This document shows, in pieces, positions 35,983 to 45,113 of a stretch of DNA of 64,000 bases; the first letter of the stretch is position 1, and every line of letters begins with the position of its first letter. Location of the stretch: contig NZNV01000019.1 of assembly GCA_002695025.1 (NCBI GenBank), forward strand, positions 62,001 through 126,000. The letters run 5' to 3'. The stretch comes from Owenweeksia sp. Its GTDB lineage: Bacteria; Bacteroidota; Bacteroidia; Flavobacteriales; Schleiferiaceae. The notes below the pieces were generated by a model. The model worked only from the letters and a program-made list of their open reading frames with translations, did not search any database and was not told where the DNA came from. The position numbers were made by a program, and so were the translations under genes.

Positions 35983-36579
35983 TTATGGTGCTTTGGGGTT
36001 GAGCCCGAAAGCAGCCACTACTTTGGCAATATTTACTCCCCAGGCTACACTCCCCTCGTTGTTACCCCAATAGTGTAATGCGTGTACCGTAAATGGAGGG
36101 ATCCAATCCAGCCATACTGTACCACTATCCCCGGGCAGGGAAACATTAGGCACACCCCTTAGGGTAACCGGGCCTTTTTTATACCCTTGCACCACCGCTT
36201 GCGTCCATAGTGAACTGGATCCCTTTTTGTACACGGGTAAGCCCTTGCTGAGCTTAGAGGAATCCAGTTTACCTATGGCGTAATTTTCAACTTTATACAC
36301 CTGCACATCCAGCCCGGAATTTTCGTCTATATGTACCAGGGAAGCATCAATAGCTTCGCTGGTATCTCCTACCGTACCCAGGTAAGAAAACTGACCCGGG
36401 GCAGTTTCTACTTCCACCCGGTCACCGAACTGACCTTTAACGGGATCGGTATTAAAACCGTACAACACATGATGATTGGTGAGCCCCACCTTTTGCTGGC
36501 CCCGAAGCACTACGATGCCTAATGTACCGGATGAACCGGTACGGGCATTACGGATACGCATACCACCACTTACTTTCAT
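35983..36579 (-). CDS. trypsin-fold serine protease without signal peptide
   Basis: A 198-residue chymotrypsin-type protease. The triad can be placed as His37 (LTNHHVLYG), Asp78 (AIDASLVHI) and Ser152 (LPGDSGTVW). The protein starts MKVSGGMRIRNARTGSSGTLG with no signal peptide or zymogen peptide and ends soon after the third strand set (WGVNIAKVVAAFGLNPKAP), so it is a minimal catalytic domain. It resembles the NAL1-like or stand-alone intracellular trypsin fold of bacteria rather than secreted trypsins. It begins nine bases after the LpxR-like gene stop, probably in one transcript. Substrate unknown. Confidence 0.8.
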   Translation of the reverse strand: MKVSGGMRIRNARTGSSGTLGIVVLRGQQKVGLTNHHVLYGFNTDPVKGQFGDRVEVETAPGQFSYLGTVGDTSEAIDASLVHIDENSGLDVQVYKVENYAIGKLDSSKLSKGLPVYKKGSSSLWTQAVVQGYKKGPVTLRGVPNVSLPGDSGTVWLDWIPPFTVHALHYWGNNEGSVAWGVNIAKVVAAFGLNPKAP

Positions 36580-36588
36580 ACTACCTTT

Positions 36589-37821
36589 TTAAAGTATCCA
36601 TCCAAAAGCAAGGGTTCCCCAACCGTGCGGCATGCCTCCTGACCTCTTGAACTCCCGCGTACGGGCTCCCAGACCGCCCCTTAAATAAGTAGTACGAAAA
36701 ATGATGTGAAGATTGGCATTCCAGAGAATAGTAAGGCGCTCAATATCCGATCCGCTTAAGGTATAAGGGTCGTCAGACCATGGCAGTCCCTGCAGGAGCG
36801 CGTTGTACCCCCATACATTGAGGTGTGCCTTGGCATCAAAGAAAACCTGGAAATCTCCCTTCTTACATTTTCCAATCTCATAAGAATCATAATTCACTCC
36901 ACCCACCTCATCTTTTTTTGCATTGTCCCGTTCAGCGCGACCTATATCCAGGGAAAACATACTGGGGATGGATTGTCCATCGGTATCAGGTGCTCTCCCA
37001 ATGACCAGGCCCAAGGTTCCCCGCGCACGGGTATAGGTACCCAGGGAAACCCCTCCACCCCAATACGGTGTAACCCAACGTTTAACAGGAGTTCCGCTTT
37101 CATTAAAAGCCCTGAGCAAAGGGCGGTAGGCAGTAGCCTCATAGGATGCGGATAACCCGAAGCCATTGCTCACCTGCTGATCCCAACCTTGAGGGTTAGG
37201 CCGGGCATCAGGGTCATTGATGCGTTGACCACTGTGAATGGCCGTTTGCACAAATTCCGCAATATGCAAACCCAGAATATCAAAGGTCAATGAAGTTTCC
37301 AGCATCCAGGGGCTGTTGGCACTACCGTACACCCGGCCGGTCCTTATAAAAAGCGTTGAAGCATAGGGCCGATCTGTAGTATCGGGCACTGCCAGGTCAA
37401 GGGCTTCCGGGGTAAAAGCACTTACCCCAAAACCAAAATTGGAACGGAATTTATCCAATTGTCCTTCTCGCTCGTCAGACAGAAAACGTTTGCCTCCCGT
37501 AAAAAGGGCTTGATCCACACCGGCCAGCAACCACGGAAAACCCAGTATCCTGGAATTGGTACCCGGTCCGAACCACTGAAGCTGGGCTCCCATGGTATAA
37601 TTGGCGTCACGGTTAGGTCCCGCTACGTTCAAAAAATCCTGGTCGGATGAAAATATAAAACCGGTGATCCCGCGCTCGGTATACGAAGAACCGTATCGTG
37701 AGATATTTTTATTGGAATTATTGTCAGCATTCCCATTGTTGGTAGTGGTAGGCTGGGCATACATATCCATCGTACCCAGCATTACGAGGCCGATGAGCTT
37801 CAGTTTAGTTTTCAATTTCAT
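36589..37821 (-). CDS. LpxR-like (DUF2219) outer-membrane barrel
   Basis: A 410-residue secreted barrel. The signal peptide (MKLKTKLKLIGLVMLGTMDMYAQ) is followed by an Asn-rich linker and then the LpxR pattern: FIFSSDQDFLNVAG, YTMGAQLQWFGPGTN, TTDRPYASTLFIRTG, VQTAIHSGQRI, PQGWDQQVSNGFGLSASYE. LpxR removes the 3'-acyloxyacyl chain of lipid A. The usual Asn-Asp active-site pair is not clearly conserved here (Ser-Asp-Gln-Asp instead), while the His of TAIHSG is present, so activity is uncertain. The start at 37821 gives the signal peptide; an upstream ATG adds nine residues. It lies between a multihaem cytochrome and the trypsin-fold gene. Confidence 0.7.
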   Translation of the reverse strand: MKLKTKLKLIGLVMLGTMDMYAQPTTTNNGNADNNSNKNISRYGSSYTERGITGFIFSSDQDFLNVAGPNRDANYTMGAQLQWFGPGTNSRILGFPWLLAGVDQALFTGGKRFLSDEREGQLDKFRSNFGFGVSAFTPEALDLAVPDTTDRPYASTLFIRTGRVYGSANSPWMLETSLTFDILGLHIAEFVQTAIHSGQRINDPDARPNPQGWDQQVSNGFGLSASYEATAYRPLLRAFNESGTPVKRWVTPYWGGGVSLGTYTRARGTLGLVIGRAPDTDGQSIPSMFSLDIGRAERDNAKKDEVGGVNYDSYEIGKCKKGDFQVFFDAKAHLNVWGYNALLQGLPWSDDPYTLSGSDIERLTILWNANLHIIFRTTYLRGGLGARTREFKRSGGMPHGWGTLAFGWIL

Positions 37822-37852
37822 GTTCTTTTGGTTGATTTGTATGAGCACTATT

Positions 37853-40531
37853 TTAAGGAATACTGGTTTCAGCCTGCCCGGTAACCAGTTTCCAGCCTTC
37901 TACCGGGGTGTTTTTGGTATTAAGGTGGCTGGCCAGGTAATACAGCCGCTGACCATCTTTTCCCTTAGCCGTATTAAATCGTTGATTAAGATAATACGGA
38001 GGAATGGATTGGTAATACAGGGTAGCTACAACTTTCCCTCCCTTGGCCTTTGCTGCGGGAATGTCGGTTTGGTACACTATGGCGTCCTGGCCTTTCCCGC
38101 TCATGTATAGTTCATCTCCCGTGGCCTTTCCGTGCGGATGTGTAGCTTCCACCATGTCCGGGTCCAGACCTTTGGGACCTTTAGGGGTCCATCCCTGTGG
38201 CAATAAACGGTTATCCTTCACCACCTTGGCAATAGCTACAAAACTGGTGGTAAACTGGCCTTCCCAGTTTTTGGTAAGTTCCTGGTAGATCTGCACCTGG
38301 TCCTGGCGGGTAATGATTTGGTAATGGGGTTCATACTGCTGGACACCTTGTTCATTGGGTGTAAGGAATTCCGAAGGAAGAGGCTGGCCTTTGGCATCCA
38401 CAACCACGCCTACACTATTGGTACGGCCTGAGGCCCACACTGTATCTCCATGCCTGTCTATCACCGCAAACTGCAGGAAAGCCCTTCTGAAGCCCACACC
38501 GGAAGGAAAACGATGCCCCACGAGGTTGGTGAGCTTAACCTGTGCCCGCAACTTACCTTTCTCATAATCCACCTTTTCGATCTCCACCTGTACACTGTGT
38601 TCCTTAGCCAGGCGATTGGACACCACTATGGCATTGCTCAAGCCGTAAAGCCCGGTCATGTAATCCTTTTTACGCACGCCCAACACATCGTCAAACTGGT
38701 TGAACATTTCCAGAGCGTACAAATTGATCCCCAGCAAGGTATGCCTGCGATAATCCTGGCGCGTTTCCAGGGTAATATCCCCAAGTGCCGCCAGGTGATC
38801 GGCCTCCGGATAATCCTGGTCCTGGATATTGGCGATCTTAAAAGCCAGCTCATTTTTAGCCTTAAAGGGATATTGAGAAGGCATGTGACAATCCTGACAG
38901 GTTTGCACATTACTGCCTTTAGGCTCATACTCGTTCTGAAAAGAGCTGTTCAACCATTCCAGGTAAGTGGCCTGTTCGTAATGGGTACCATGCTGGTTGC
39001 CTTCCGCATCAAAAACCGGAAGGTTAATGGTATGGCAGCTGCCGCACAGGCGGGATGATTTGGTGTACTTACTGTACACAGGCTTAATACCTAAGCCATT
39101 ATCCATAGCATGAATGGGAGGATTTTCAAAAGGCCCGTGTACTTCTCCGGGTGCTGACACTGCAAATTTCCCGGTTTCAATCTCTTTGAGGGATTTACCA
39201 TCATCAATGATCTGGTGGCAGCTCATACAAGAGATCCCATCACGGGCCAGGGCACCGTATTTATTATACGGTTTGGTCATATCATAACCATCCTTACCGG
39301 AGTGGTATACAATTTCTTCTTTAAAGAGTGAATCCGGAGAATTATAGTCGATATGGAACTGACGTTGCCCCATCACCCCATGACAGCTAAAACACAGGTT
39401 CTGAATAGTATTGGGTAGGTTTTTCTGGTTGTGAATGGCTTTTTCACTTTCCAGTTGTGCAAAGAAAATCGGATCACGACCGGCAAGCCCCATCATGGAC
39501 CAGCGCCATTCTCCATAAGGTGAAACATTCACCACTGAGTCTCCCTGTGCAGTGATCATATTGGGTAGGAAGGCACCACTCTGCCCATCATGGCAGGAAA
39601 TACACTGATCTGAAGTGAGGAACTGACCCGGGCCTTTCGGGCCGGAGATCACATGATCATAGGTTTCCGGGGGAAAACGGCTTACATCCTTTGCCGCTAC
39701 CGGCTTCATCTGGTGATAGGTCTGGAGAAAAGCTTCATTGATATACTCCTTCTGATCCTTCGCCTCATAACCTCCAACGGTCAATGCTTTAGCCAGTTTT
39801 TCATGGGCATCCTCATAACCGTTAAATTCATTGGTTTGCCAAGAGTTATCCACGTAATAGGAAATGGGCGTTCCGGGTTCCCCTTCAATATTGGACAGGC
39901 TACTGAAGGTAAATTCCTTTTCAGCAGAGGCATGGCAGCGGATACAATAATTACCAAAGCCGGAATTGGGGTAATCAAAAGGGTATTTATTAAGGGGATC
40001 AACCGGCTGACCCGGTGCATAATAACTCCAGAACCAACCATCCTTGGAGCCATTCTTATCCTTCACCATTACCGTCCATCCATCAAAGAGCTTTGCATCC
40101 TTATCATGAATGAGCTCACTCAACTCCTTCATAGTACTATGGGTATAGCGCTGCGCAGGAGCTGAATACATTACTTTTACAATCATGGCTCCGTCCGGGA
40201 TTTCCCCTTCCCGACCGTTCTTCAGCCACCTGATCACTTCCGGGGAGTAATAGATCACCACTGCGGGGTGAACACCGTACATCTGGCCGTTTACAAAAGG
40301 ACCGGTATTCCGTACACCTTTATCCCTCTTCCAGCCTAGTTTTTCGTACTCCAGCTTATCCAGGAAACTGTACAAAAGATCTTCGTATTGATCCAGGGGT
40401 AAAGTACTGGGTAGCGGAAGCGGGGATGGTCTCCCGGCATCGTTCCGCACATGATCATCAATTTTATAAAGTGAAAATCCTAATAGGAAAAGTGCGGTCA
40501 ATACCGCAAGGATCTTGATCGGGCGCATCAT
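37853..40531 (-). CDS. six-haem c-type cytochrome with N-terminal P460-like domain
   Basis: An 892-residue exported or membrane-anchored cytochrome; the N-terminal hydrophobic segment (KILAVLTALFLLGFSLY) is a signal or anchor. CxxCH haem motifs lie at about residues 196 (CIRCH), 310 (CISCH), 380 (CFSCH), 435 (CMSCH), 496 (CGSCH) and 545 (CQDCH). Residues 40-200 look like a cytochrome P460-type domain (GPFVNGQMYGVHPAVVIYYS, KDGWFWSYYAPGQ) ending in the first haem. The C-terminal third (LTNLVGHRFPSGVGFRRAFL) is a beta-sandwich as in other multihaem cytochromes. It could oxidise or reduce small nitrogen or sulphur compounds, but the substrate is not inferable. The LpxR-like gene follows 31 bases later. 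Confidence 0.85.
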   Translation of the reverse strand: MMRPIKILAVLTALFLLGFSLYKIDDHVRNDAGRPSPLPLPSTLPLDQYEDLLYSFLDKLEYEKLGWKRDKGVRNTGPFVNGQMYGVHPAVVIYYSPEVIRWLKNGREGEIPDGAMIVKVMYSAPAQRYTHSTMKELSELIHDKDAKLFDGWTVMVKDKNGSKDGWFWSYYAPGQPVDPLNKYPFDYPNSGFGNYCIRCHASAEKEFTFSSLSNIEGEPGTPISYYVDNSWQTNEFNGYEDAHEKLAKALTVGGYEAKDQKEYINEAFLQTYHQMKPVAAKDVSRFPPETYDHVISGPKGPGQFLTSDQCISCHDGQSGAFLPNMITAQGDSVVNVSPYGEWRWSMMGLAGRDPIFFAQLESEKAIHNQKNLPNTIQNLCFSCHGVMGQRQFHIDYNSPDSLFKEEIVYHSGKDGYDMTKPYNKYGALARDGISCMSCHQIIDDGKSLKEIETGKFAVSAPGEVHGPFENPPIHAMDNGLGIKPVYSKYTKSSRLCGSCHTINLPVFDAEGNQHGTHYEQATYLEWLNSSFQNEYEPKGSNVQTCQDCHMPSQYPFKAKNELAFKIANIQDQDYPEADHLAALGDITLETRQDYRRHTLLGINLYALEMFNQFDDVLGVRKKDYMTGLYGLSNAIVVSNRLAKEHSVQVEIEKVDYEKGKLRAQVKLTNLVGHRFPSGVGFRRAFLQFAVIDRHGDTVWASGRTNSVGVVVDAKGQPLPSEFLTPNEQGVQQYEPHYQIITRQDQVQIYQELTKNWEGQFTTSFVAIAKVVKDNRLLPQGWTPKGPKGLDPDMVEATHPHGKATGDELYMSGKGQDAIVYQTDIPAAKAKGGKVVATLYYQSIPPYYLNQRFNTAKGKDGQRLYYLASHLNTKNTPVEGWKLVTGQAETSIP

Positions 40532-40661
40532 GGTAAAGTTTGGTTTAATTGGTGATACCAATTTAAAACAATTCCTTTACAAGGCGGAGAAAATCAACTA
40601 AATAGACAGGATTATTGCTTGAGTGAAAGGCTTTACCCAACGGTGGTACGGACCAGCGTTA

Positions 40662-42401
40662 TTATTTGGACGGTGATAAGGTTTCTTCCGGAAGGTCACT
40701 GATGCGTATGTACATAAAGCCATCCAAAGAGTCATTGAAAAGCGGATCTACATTGAAACAGACAATACGGGCATTCTGCTTGATGTATTTTTTGATCAGC
40801 ACCGGAAAACGCATATCTCCCGGTTCCAGGTCTTCGATGAGGCGGTCGAATTTATTGAGATCGTCATCACTGCTCTCAAACACCACATCCTTATGTTCAT
40901 CCTTGAGTTTAGGCTTGAAGGGTTTACGCGGACGTATATGCTCCGCCATTTCCGGATCACCGTGATGGGTAGTGAGATATTCCACCATAAGGGATTTACT
41001 GAAACGCGAAAACTTATTGCTGATGCTGGCGCAGCCCGTTATAAATTCCAATTCCGGATGACGTTTCAGCACCAGGATAATACCCCGCCATAAAAGAAAA
41101 AGCGGCAAAGGCTTCAGCTGCTGCTCACGAGTAATAAAGGCCCGCCCCATTTCCAGTGACTTTGCGAATACATCGTGCATATAATCGTCTACCCTGAAAA
41201 GGGTGGTTACGTAAAAGCCCTTTACCCCGTACCTTGTATAAATATCACTACCTATTCCAAGGCGATAAGAACCCGCCAGCTTGCGGCTTTCCTTATCCCA
41301 GAGTATAAGGTGCTCGTAATGATAGTCATAGGTATCCAGGTCCAGAGGAAGGTTAGTTCCCTCACCAATAGCGCGGAAGGTTAGTTCGCGAAGGCGACCT
41401 ATTTCTGTGAGAAGATTGGAGATGCGCCTGGACGGGGCAATAAAAAGCTCATAATTCTTTTGTTCAAAAAGAAAGGCATTGGTAGAGCGCAGAGCTTCCA
41501 ACTCAGCCTCCAGGATCTCCGTAGCCACCGGGGCAATGATATCCTTAGGTTCATCCGGTCGCTTTAAGGAAAAAAGCTTTTTTTCGGGCGACAAGGCCTG
41601 CCTCAGTAAATACGTTCGCTGCCGGAGAAAAGCACCGTAATGCTCCGGTGTTTTATAACCATTTTGCTCCTTTACCGGAATGGCCCGGCCAATACGTATG
41701 CGAATGGACTTATTCTTCTGATGTAGCAGTTCCGATGGAAGTTTAGCCGTACGCAGGTTGGGATGCAAGGCGGAAAGGAGGTAAAAGAAGGCACTGTTGC
41801 GCGCCTTGAAATAAACCGGTATTACCGGTACTTCCATCTTCCGGATCATCTTGATGGCACTTTCCTCCCAGGGTTTGTCAGAGATCTTCCCTTCTTCAAA
41901 TTTATAGGTGCTTACCTCCCCGGCCGGAAATATCCCTAATGGGTGTCCTGCTTTTACATGCTCCATGCTGTCCTTGATCCCGGTAAAACTGGAGCGTATA
42001 TCTTTATTGTCAAAGGGATTTACCGGCATGATAAATTCCTTGAGGGGCTCTACCTTTTGCAACAGGAAGTTGGCCATCACCTTATAGTCGGGGCGCACCT
42101 GGCTGATAAGCTTAATGAGGATGATACCGTCAATGCCTCCAAGCGGGTGATTGGAAATGGTTATAAAGGGGCCTTCTTTGGGAATGCGCCTGAGCTCTTC
42201 TTCGTAATAATCAAAAGTTACCTTGAATTCCTTGAGAATAGCATCGATGAATTCCACTCCGTGCAGCTCTTCAAACTTGCTGTACACTTCGTTGATATCC
42301 GAAATACGGAGGATATCCATGATGGGTTTGGCCAGGCCTGAAAGGCCAATTTTGTCCAGTTGAACTACTTTGGCAATATCACTTTTGTTAACCAGGCTCA
42401 C
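40662..42401 (-). CDS. fused lysophospholipid acyltransferase / GNAT N-acyltransferase, OlsF-like
   Basis: A 579-residue two-domain enzyme. Residues 80-260 are a PlsC-type O-acyltransferase with SNHPLGGIDG, FPAGEVSTYKFEEG and VIPVYFKARNS. Residues 310-510 are a hemolysin/OlsB-type N-acyltransferase with LLTEIGRLRELTFRAIGEG, YDYHYEHLILWDKES and AGSYRLGIGSDIYTRYG. In OlsF the C-terminal domain acylates the amino group of ornithine (or a related amino acid) and the N-terminal domain adds the second acyl chain, giving an ornithine or glycine lipid. Translation starts at GTG 42401; a TAG lies nine codons upstream with no ATG between. The lysC gene ends 42 bases upstream. Confidence 0.85.
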   Translation of the reverse strand: MSLVNKSDIAKVVQLDKIGLSGLAKPIMDILRISDINEVYSKFEELHGVEFIDAILKEFKVTFDYYEEELRRIPKEGPFITISNHPLGGIDGIILIKLISQVRPDYKVMANFLLQKVEPLKEFIMPVNPFDNKDIRSSFTGIKDSMEHVKAGHPLGIFPAGEVSTYKFEEGKISDKPWEESAIKMIRKMEVPVIPVYFKARNSAFFYLLSALHPNLRTAKLPSELLHQKNKSIRIRIGRAIPVKEQNGYKTPEHYGAFLRQRTYLLRQALSPEKKLFSLKRPDEPKDIIAPVATEILEAELEALRSTNAFLFEQKNYELFIAPSRRISNLLTEIGRLRELTFRAIGEGTNLPLDLDTYDYHYEHLILWDKESRKLAGSYRLGIGSDIYTRYGVKGFYVTTLFRVDDYMHDVFAKSLEMGRAFITREQQLKPLPLFLLWRGIILVLKRHPELEFITGCASISNKFSRFSKSLMVEYLTTHHGDPEMAEHIRPRKPFKPKLKDEHKDVVFESSDDDLNKFDRLIEDLEPGDMRFPVLIKKYIKQNARIVCFNVDPLFNDSLDGFMYIRISDLPEETLSPSK

Positions 42402-42443
42402 TACTCTGCGGCATTTTCCGTAAAGCTAACCATTTTAAATGGC

Positions 42444-43694
42444 TTAAACCGTTATTACCTGGTAGGTATTGCGGCTAATTTGTTCCAACATTATTTTCCC
42501 GGTACGTTGAACGCGGGTACGGGCCTCATCATCATAATGCCTTACGCTGTAAAGCTTTACATCCTCATTATAGGACACATCAAAATCCTTTTGCAATTCA
42601 TCCAGGATCACCGGAGTGGTAATAGGATCATGGTTAATACAAAAGGAAGAACTTACCGCTGTGTTCTGCGACAGGTTAACACGGATGCCATACTGGTGAA
42701 ACACCTTGTAGATCTTGCTCAGGTGTTCTTCCACAATAAAAGCCAGGTCACGGGTGGAAACGGTAATGAGCACCTGGTTATCTTTTTTGATGAAACAAGG
42801 CAATACCGGGTCCAGATCTGAACCTTCGCGGATAAGCGTACCCACCGCATCCGGGTTTACAAATGACTTCACCCGAAGGGGTATATTCTTTTTTTGTAAA
42901 GGTTGTATGGTTTTGGGATGGATTACGGAAGCTCCGTAATAAGCCAGCTCAATGGCCTCACGGTAACTGATCTGGTTCAGGAGGGCGGTTCCGTCAAACA
43001 CTTTCGGGTCACCATTCAGCACTCCAGGTACATCCTTCCAGATCACCACCTCTTCCGCACCCAGCACATAGCCGAGGACCGAAGCCGTGTAATCGGAACC
43101 TTCACGCCCCAGGGTGGTGGGGTTCAGGTCATCATCAGACCCGATAAAACCCTGAACCACATAGCGGTTATCCGGTAATATGGTATCTTTCACCAAACGC
43201 TCCGTAAAGTTCCAGTCTACCCGCGCAAAACGGTAGTTCTGATCGGTGCGGATCAACCTGCGGGCATCCAGCCACTTATTCTGATACCCGGAGCTGTTGA
43301 GGTAGCTGGAAATTATCTTGGTAGAGATCAGTTCCCCATAACTTACGATCTGATCATAGGCCTTATTAAAGTTTTCATCCGGTTTACCCTGGCAAATGAT
43401 ATCCAGCTGGCTGAAGAGGATCTCCACATCATTATGAACACGGTGTTCATCCGCAGCAAAGAGTTCCCGTATGATGTTGAGGTGGTCCTCTTTGATTTCC
43501 TGTAATAGCTCCAGGGCTCCCTCCTTTCCGTTAAAAAAGAGCTGCACCACCTTTTCCAGCGCATTGGTGGTTTTCCCCATAGCCGAAACTACAATTAGTA
43601 TTTCCTCACCAGGGAAGTGATTCAAAACGTTAGCTACATTACGTACACTGTCTGCATCCTTAACGGAAGCACCACCAAATTTAAATACCTTCAT
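42444..43694 (-). CDS. lysC: aspartate kinase
   Basis: First step of the aspartate pathway to lysine, threonine and methionine. The 416-residue protein starts MKVFKFGGASVKDADSVRNV, with IVVSAMGKTTNALE, SYGELISTKIISSYL, GREGSDYTASVLGYVLGAEE and WKDVPGVLNGDP as kinase blocks, and a C-terminal ACT region (QVLITVSTRDLAFIVEEHL). It is the monofunctional form. An upstream ATG at 43766 would add 24 non-conserved residues and is not used. The divergent gene upstream has a strong promoter close by. lysA lies 4 kb further on. Confidence 0.94.
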   Translation of the reverse strand: MKVFKFGGASVKDADSVRNVANVLNHFPGEEILIVVSAMGKTTNALEKVVQLFFNGKEGALELLQEIKEDHLNIIRELFAADEHRVHNDVEILFSQLDIICQGKPDENFNKAYDQIVSYGELISTKIISSYLNSSGYQNKWLDARRLIRTDQNYRFARVDWNFTERLVKDTILPDNRYVVQGFIGSDDDLNPTTLGREGSDYTASVLGYVLGAEEVVIWKDVPGVLNGDPKVFDGTALLNQISYREAIELAYYGASVIHPKTIQPLQKKNIPLRVKSFVNPDAVGTLIREGSDLDPVLPCFIKKDNQVLITVSTRDLAFIVEEHLSKIYKVFHQYGIRVNLSQNTAVSSSFCINHDPITTPVILDELQKDFDVSYNEDVKLYSVRHYDDEARTRVQRTGKIMLEQISRNTYQVITV

Positions 43695-43772
43695 TGTGTA
43701 TAAACTTACAGTTTGCGAATGTACTAAGCATCGCTTAATATAATACTCCCGTTTGGCTTTACCCATTTGGCA

Positions 43773-43802
43773 TTTGCTTGTAAAGACTTATGGATATATT
43801 TG
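43773..43802 (+). promoter_or_regulatory. Bacteroidota-type promoter of the 326-residue secreted protein gene
   Basis: -33 TTTG (43773-43776) and -7 TATATTTG (43795-43802) with 18 bases between them, a textbook fit. It predicts transcription from about 43809, so the ATG at 43790 inside the promoter cannot be used and translation starts at 43823. Confidence 0.65.
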
Positions 43803-43822
43803 TGAAAACCTCAATTACGATT

Positions 43823-44803
43823 ATGCTTAAACATTACTTTTTTGCCATGGCGCTGATTGTTTCCAGCTTTTGGGAAGTTCATGCTCAGATCAATATAGGC
43901 TCATTTGAAAGTCCTAATATCCGAGATGGTGCCGGAATGATACGAAAAGGTGATGTACGTAGGATGGAACGCAATAAAACCATTTTCTTTTATGGTGAAA
44001 AGGACGAGGCCCGGCTGGAGGATCTTAAAAAGGCTCTCAAAGGAGCATGGGACCTCAATAGCCTGGAGTTTGATCACATCCGTAATTTCAAGAAGTACGA
44101 ACGTGAACGCAATACCGCCTTTATAACCCTGGAGGTAAGTCCGGTGGTTAAGGTCAATACCAATATCGGTAAGGAAAGAGAGGTGGATTGCAAGGTTTAC
44201 CTTTTATTGTGGGTACCCAAAAGCCGTGACCGGGTTCCTTATGCCCGCATTGAACTATACCCAGAGCACGAGTTCGTAAAAAAACTGATCAAGGTGCCTG
44301 GAGACGAGGATAAAAAAGACCTCATCTACAAGGAAGGAAAGTTCTACAATGACAGCCCGGGACTCCTCAGCCTGTATTTCAGGCACGTTTCCAAAGGTTT
44401 GTCCATTGACGATAATATTACCGCACCTTCGCTGTATGACGACTGGGCCCGGGAGGATTCAGCAGGGCTTGGATTACTGCGAAATGAGATATTATACGTT
44501 CCGGACTATGTACTTATCGAAGAGGACCTGAGGGATGATACCACCCAGGTACGTGCCGCCATTGATCTTTTTGAGGATTATCCTCATCGCTACGAAATAC
44601 TGAAACGTGAGCAGTTAAGCAACCTTATCCTGGAGGACGTTTCCCATTTGAATTATGTGTTTGTATACGTCCAATCCGGGGAAGAAAAACACTTCTCCAT
44701 TTTCAATACCAAAGGAGAGATCCTTTTCCATGAATTTGAAGGGAACAGCTTTAACCTCCAGGAAAATGACATCCGGGAAATGGCCCGCTCGGTAGGCGAT
44801 TAA
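43823..44803 (+). CDS. unrecognised secreted protein
   Basis: A 326-residue protein with a signal peptide (MLKHYFFAMALIVSSFWEVHAQ). I do not recognise a family. The mature part begins INIGSFESPNIRDGAGMIRKGD and has mixed alpha/beta composition with several acidic, Lys-rich stretches (VPGDEDKKDLIYKEGKF, LYDDWAREDSAGLG). There is no barrel-like alternation, no lipobox and no Cys-rich pattern, so it is probably a soluble periplasmic or secreted protein. The start at 43823 is supported by the promoter just upstream. The 3' end overlaps a convergent small membrane-protein gene by four bases. Confidence 0.6.
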   Translation: MLKHYFFAMALIVSSFWEVHAQINIGSFESPNIRDGAGMIRKGDVRRMERNKTIFFYGEKDEARLEDLKKALKGAWDLNSLEFDHIRNFKKYERERNTAFITLEVSPVVKVNTNIGKEREVDCKVYLLLWVPKSRDRVPYARIELYPEHEFVKKLIKVPGDEDKKDLIYKEGKFYNDSPGLLSLYFRHVSKGLSIDDNITAPSLYDDWAREDSAGLGLLRNEILYVPDYVLIEEDLRDDTTQVRAAIDLFEDYPHRYEILKREQLSNLILEDVSHLNYVFVYVQSGEEKHFSIFNTKGEILFHEFEGNSFNLQENDIREMARSVGD

Positions 44804-45096
44804 AAACCCGCGAATTCCATGAGATAAGGCCAGCATAGCCACGCTCCCATACACAATAACAGCAATAATGCTGCAAATGCCAAGGAGGATCTTATAAATA
44901 CAGTGCGGTTATACCGTTGAAGACGCTCTTTAATGGCCCTTAATTGCTCGGGAGTAGCTTTCCTTTCCGGTTTACAGGCTATGTTTTTACGACTTCTGAG
45001 TTGAAATACACTCTTCTTATCGTAGAGCGTATTTCGCTGTCTCGCATTGTTTTTCAGTGAGGTGATCATGGCCTGTACAGATCCGGCAAAACTCAT
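44800..45096 (-). CDS. small single-span membrane protein, conserved in the phylum
   Basis: A 98-residue protein: a basic N-terminal cytoplasmic part (MSFAGSVQAMITSLKNNARQR, KNIACKPERKATPEQLRAIK) and one membrane helix near the C-terminus (FIRSSLAFAALLLLLCMGAWLCW). The opening MSF.GSV.AMI.SLK.N is a pattern I recall from small uncharacterised Bacteroidota proteins, so this is probably a real gene rather than chance. Function unknown. It is 17 bases downstream of the next secreted-protein gene on the same strand. Confidence 0.65.
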   Translation of the reverse strand: MSFAGSVQAMITSLKNNARQRNTLYDKKSVFQLRSRKNIACKPERKATPEQLRAIKERLQRYNRTVFIRSSLAFAALLLLLCMGAWLCWPYLMEFAGF

Positions 45097-45113
45097 AACG
45101 TTTTAGATTTAGG

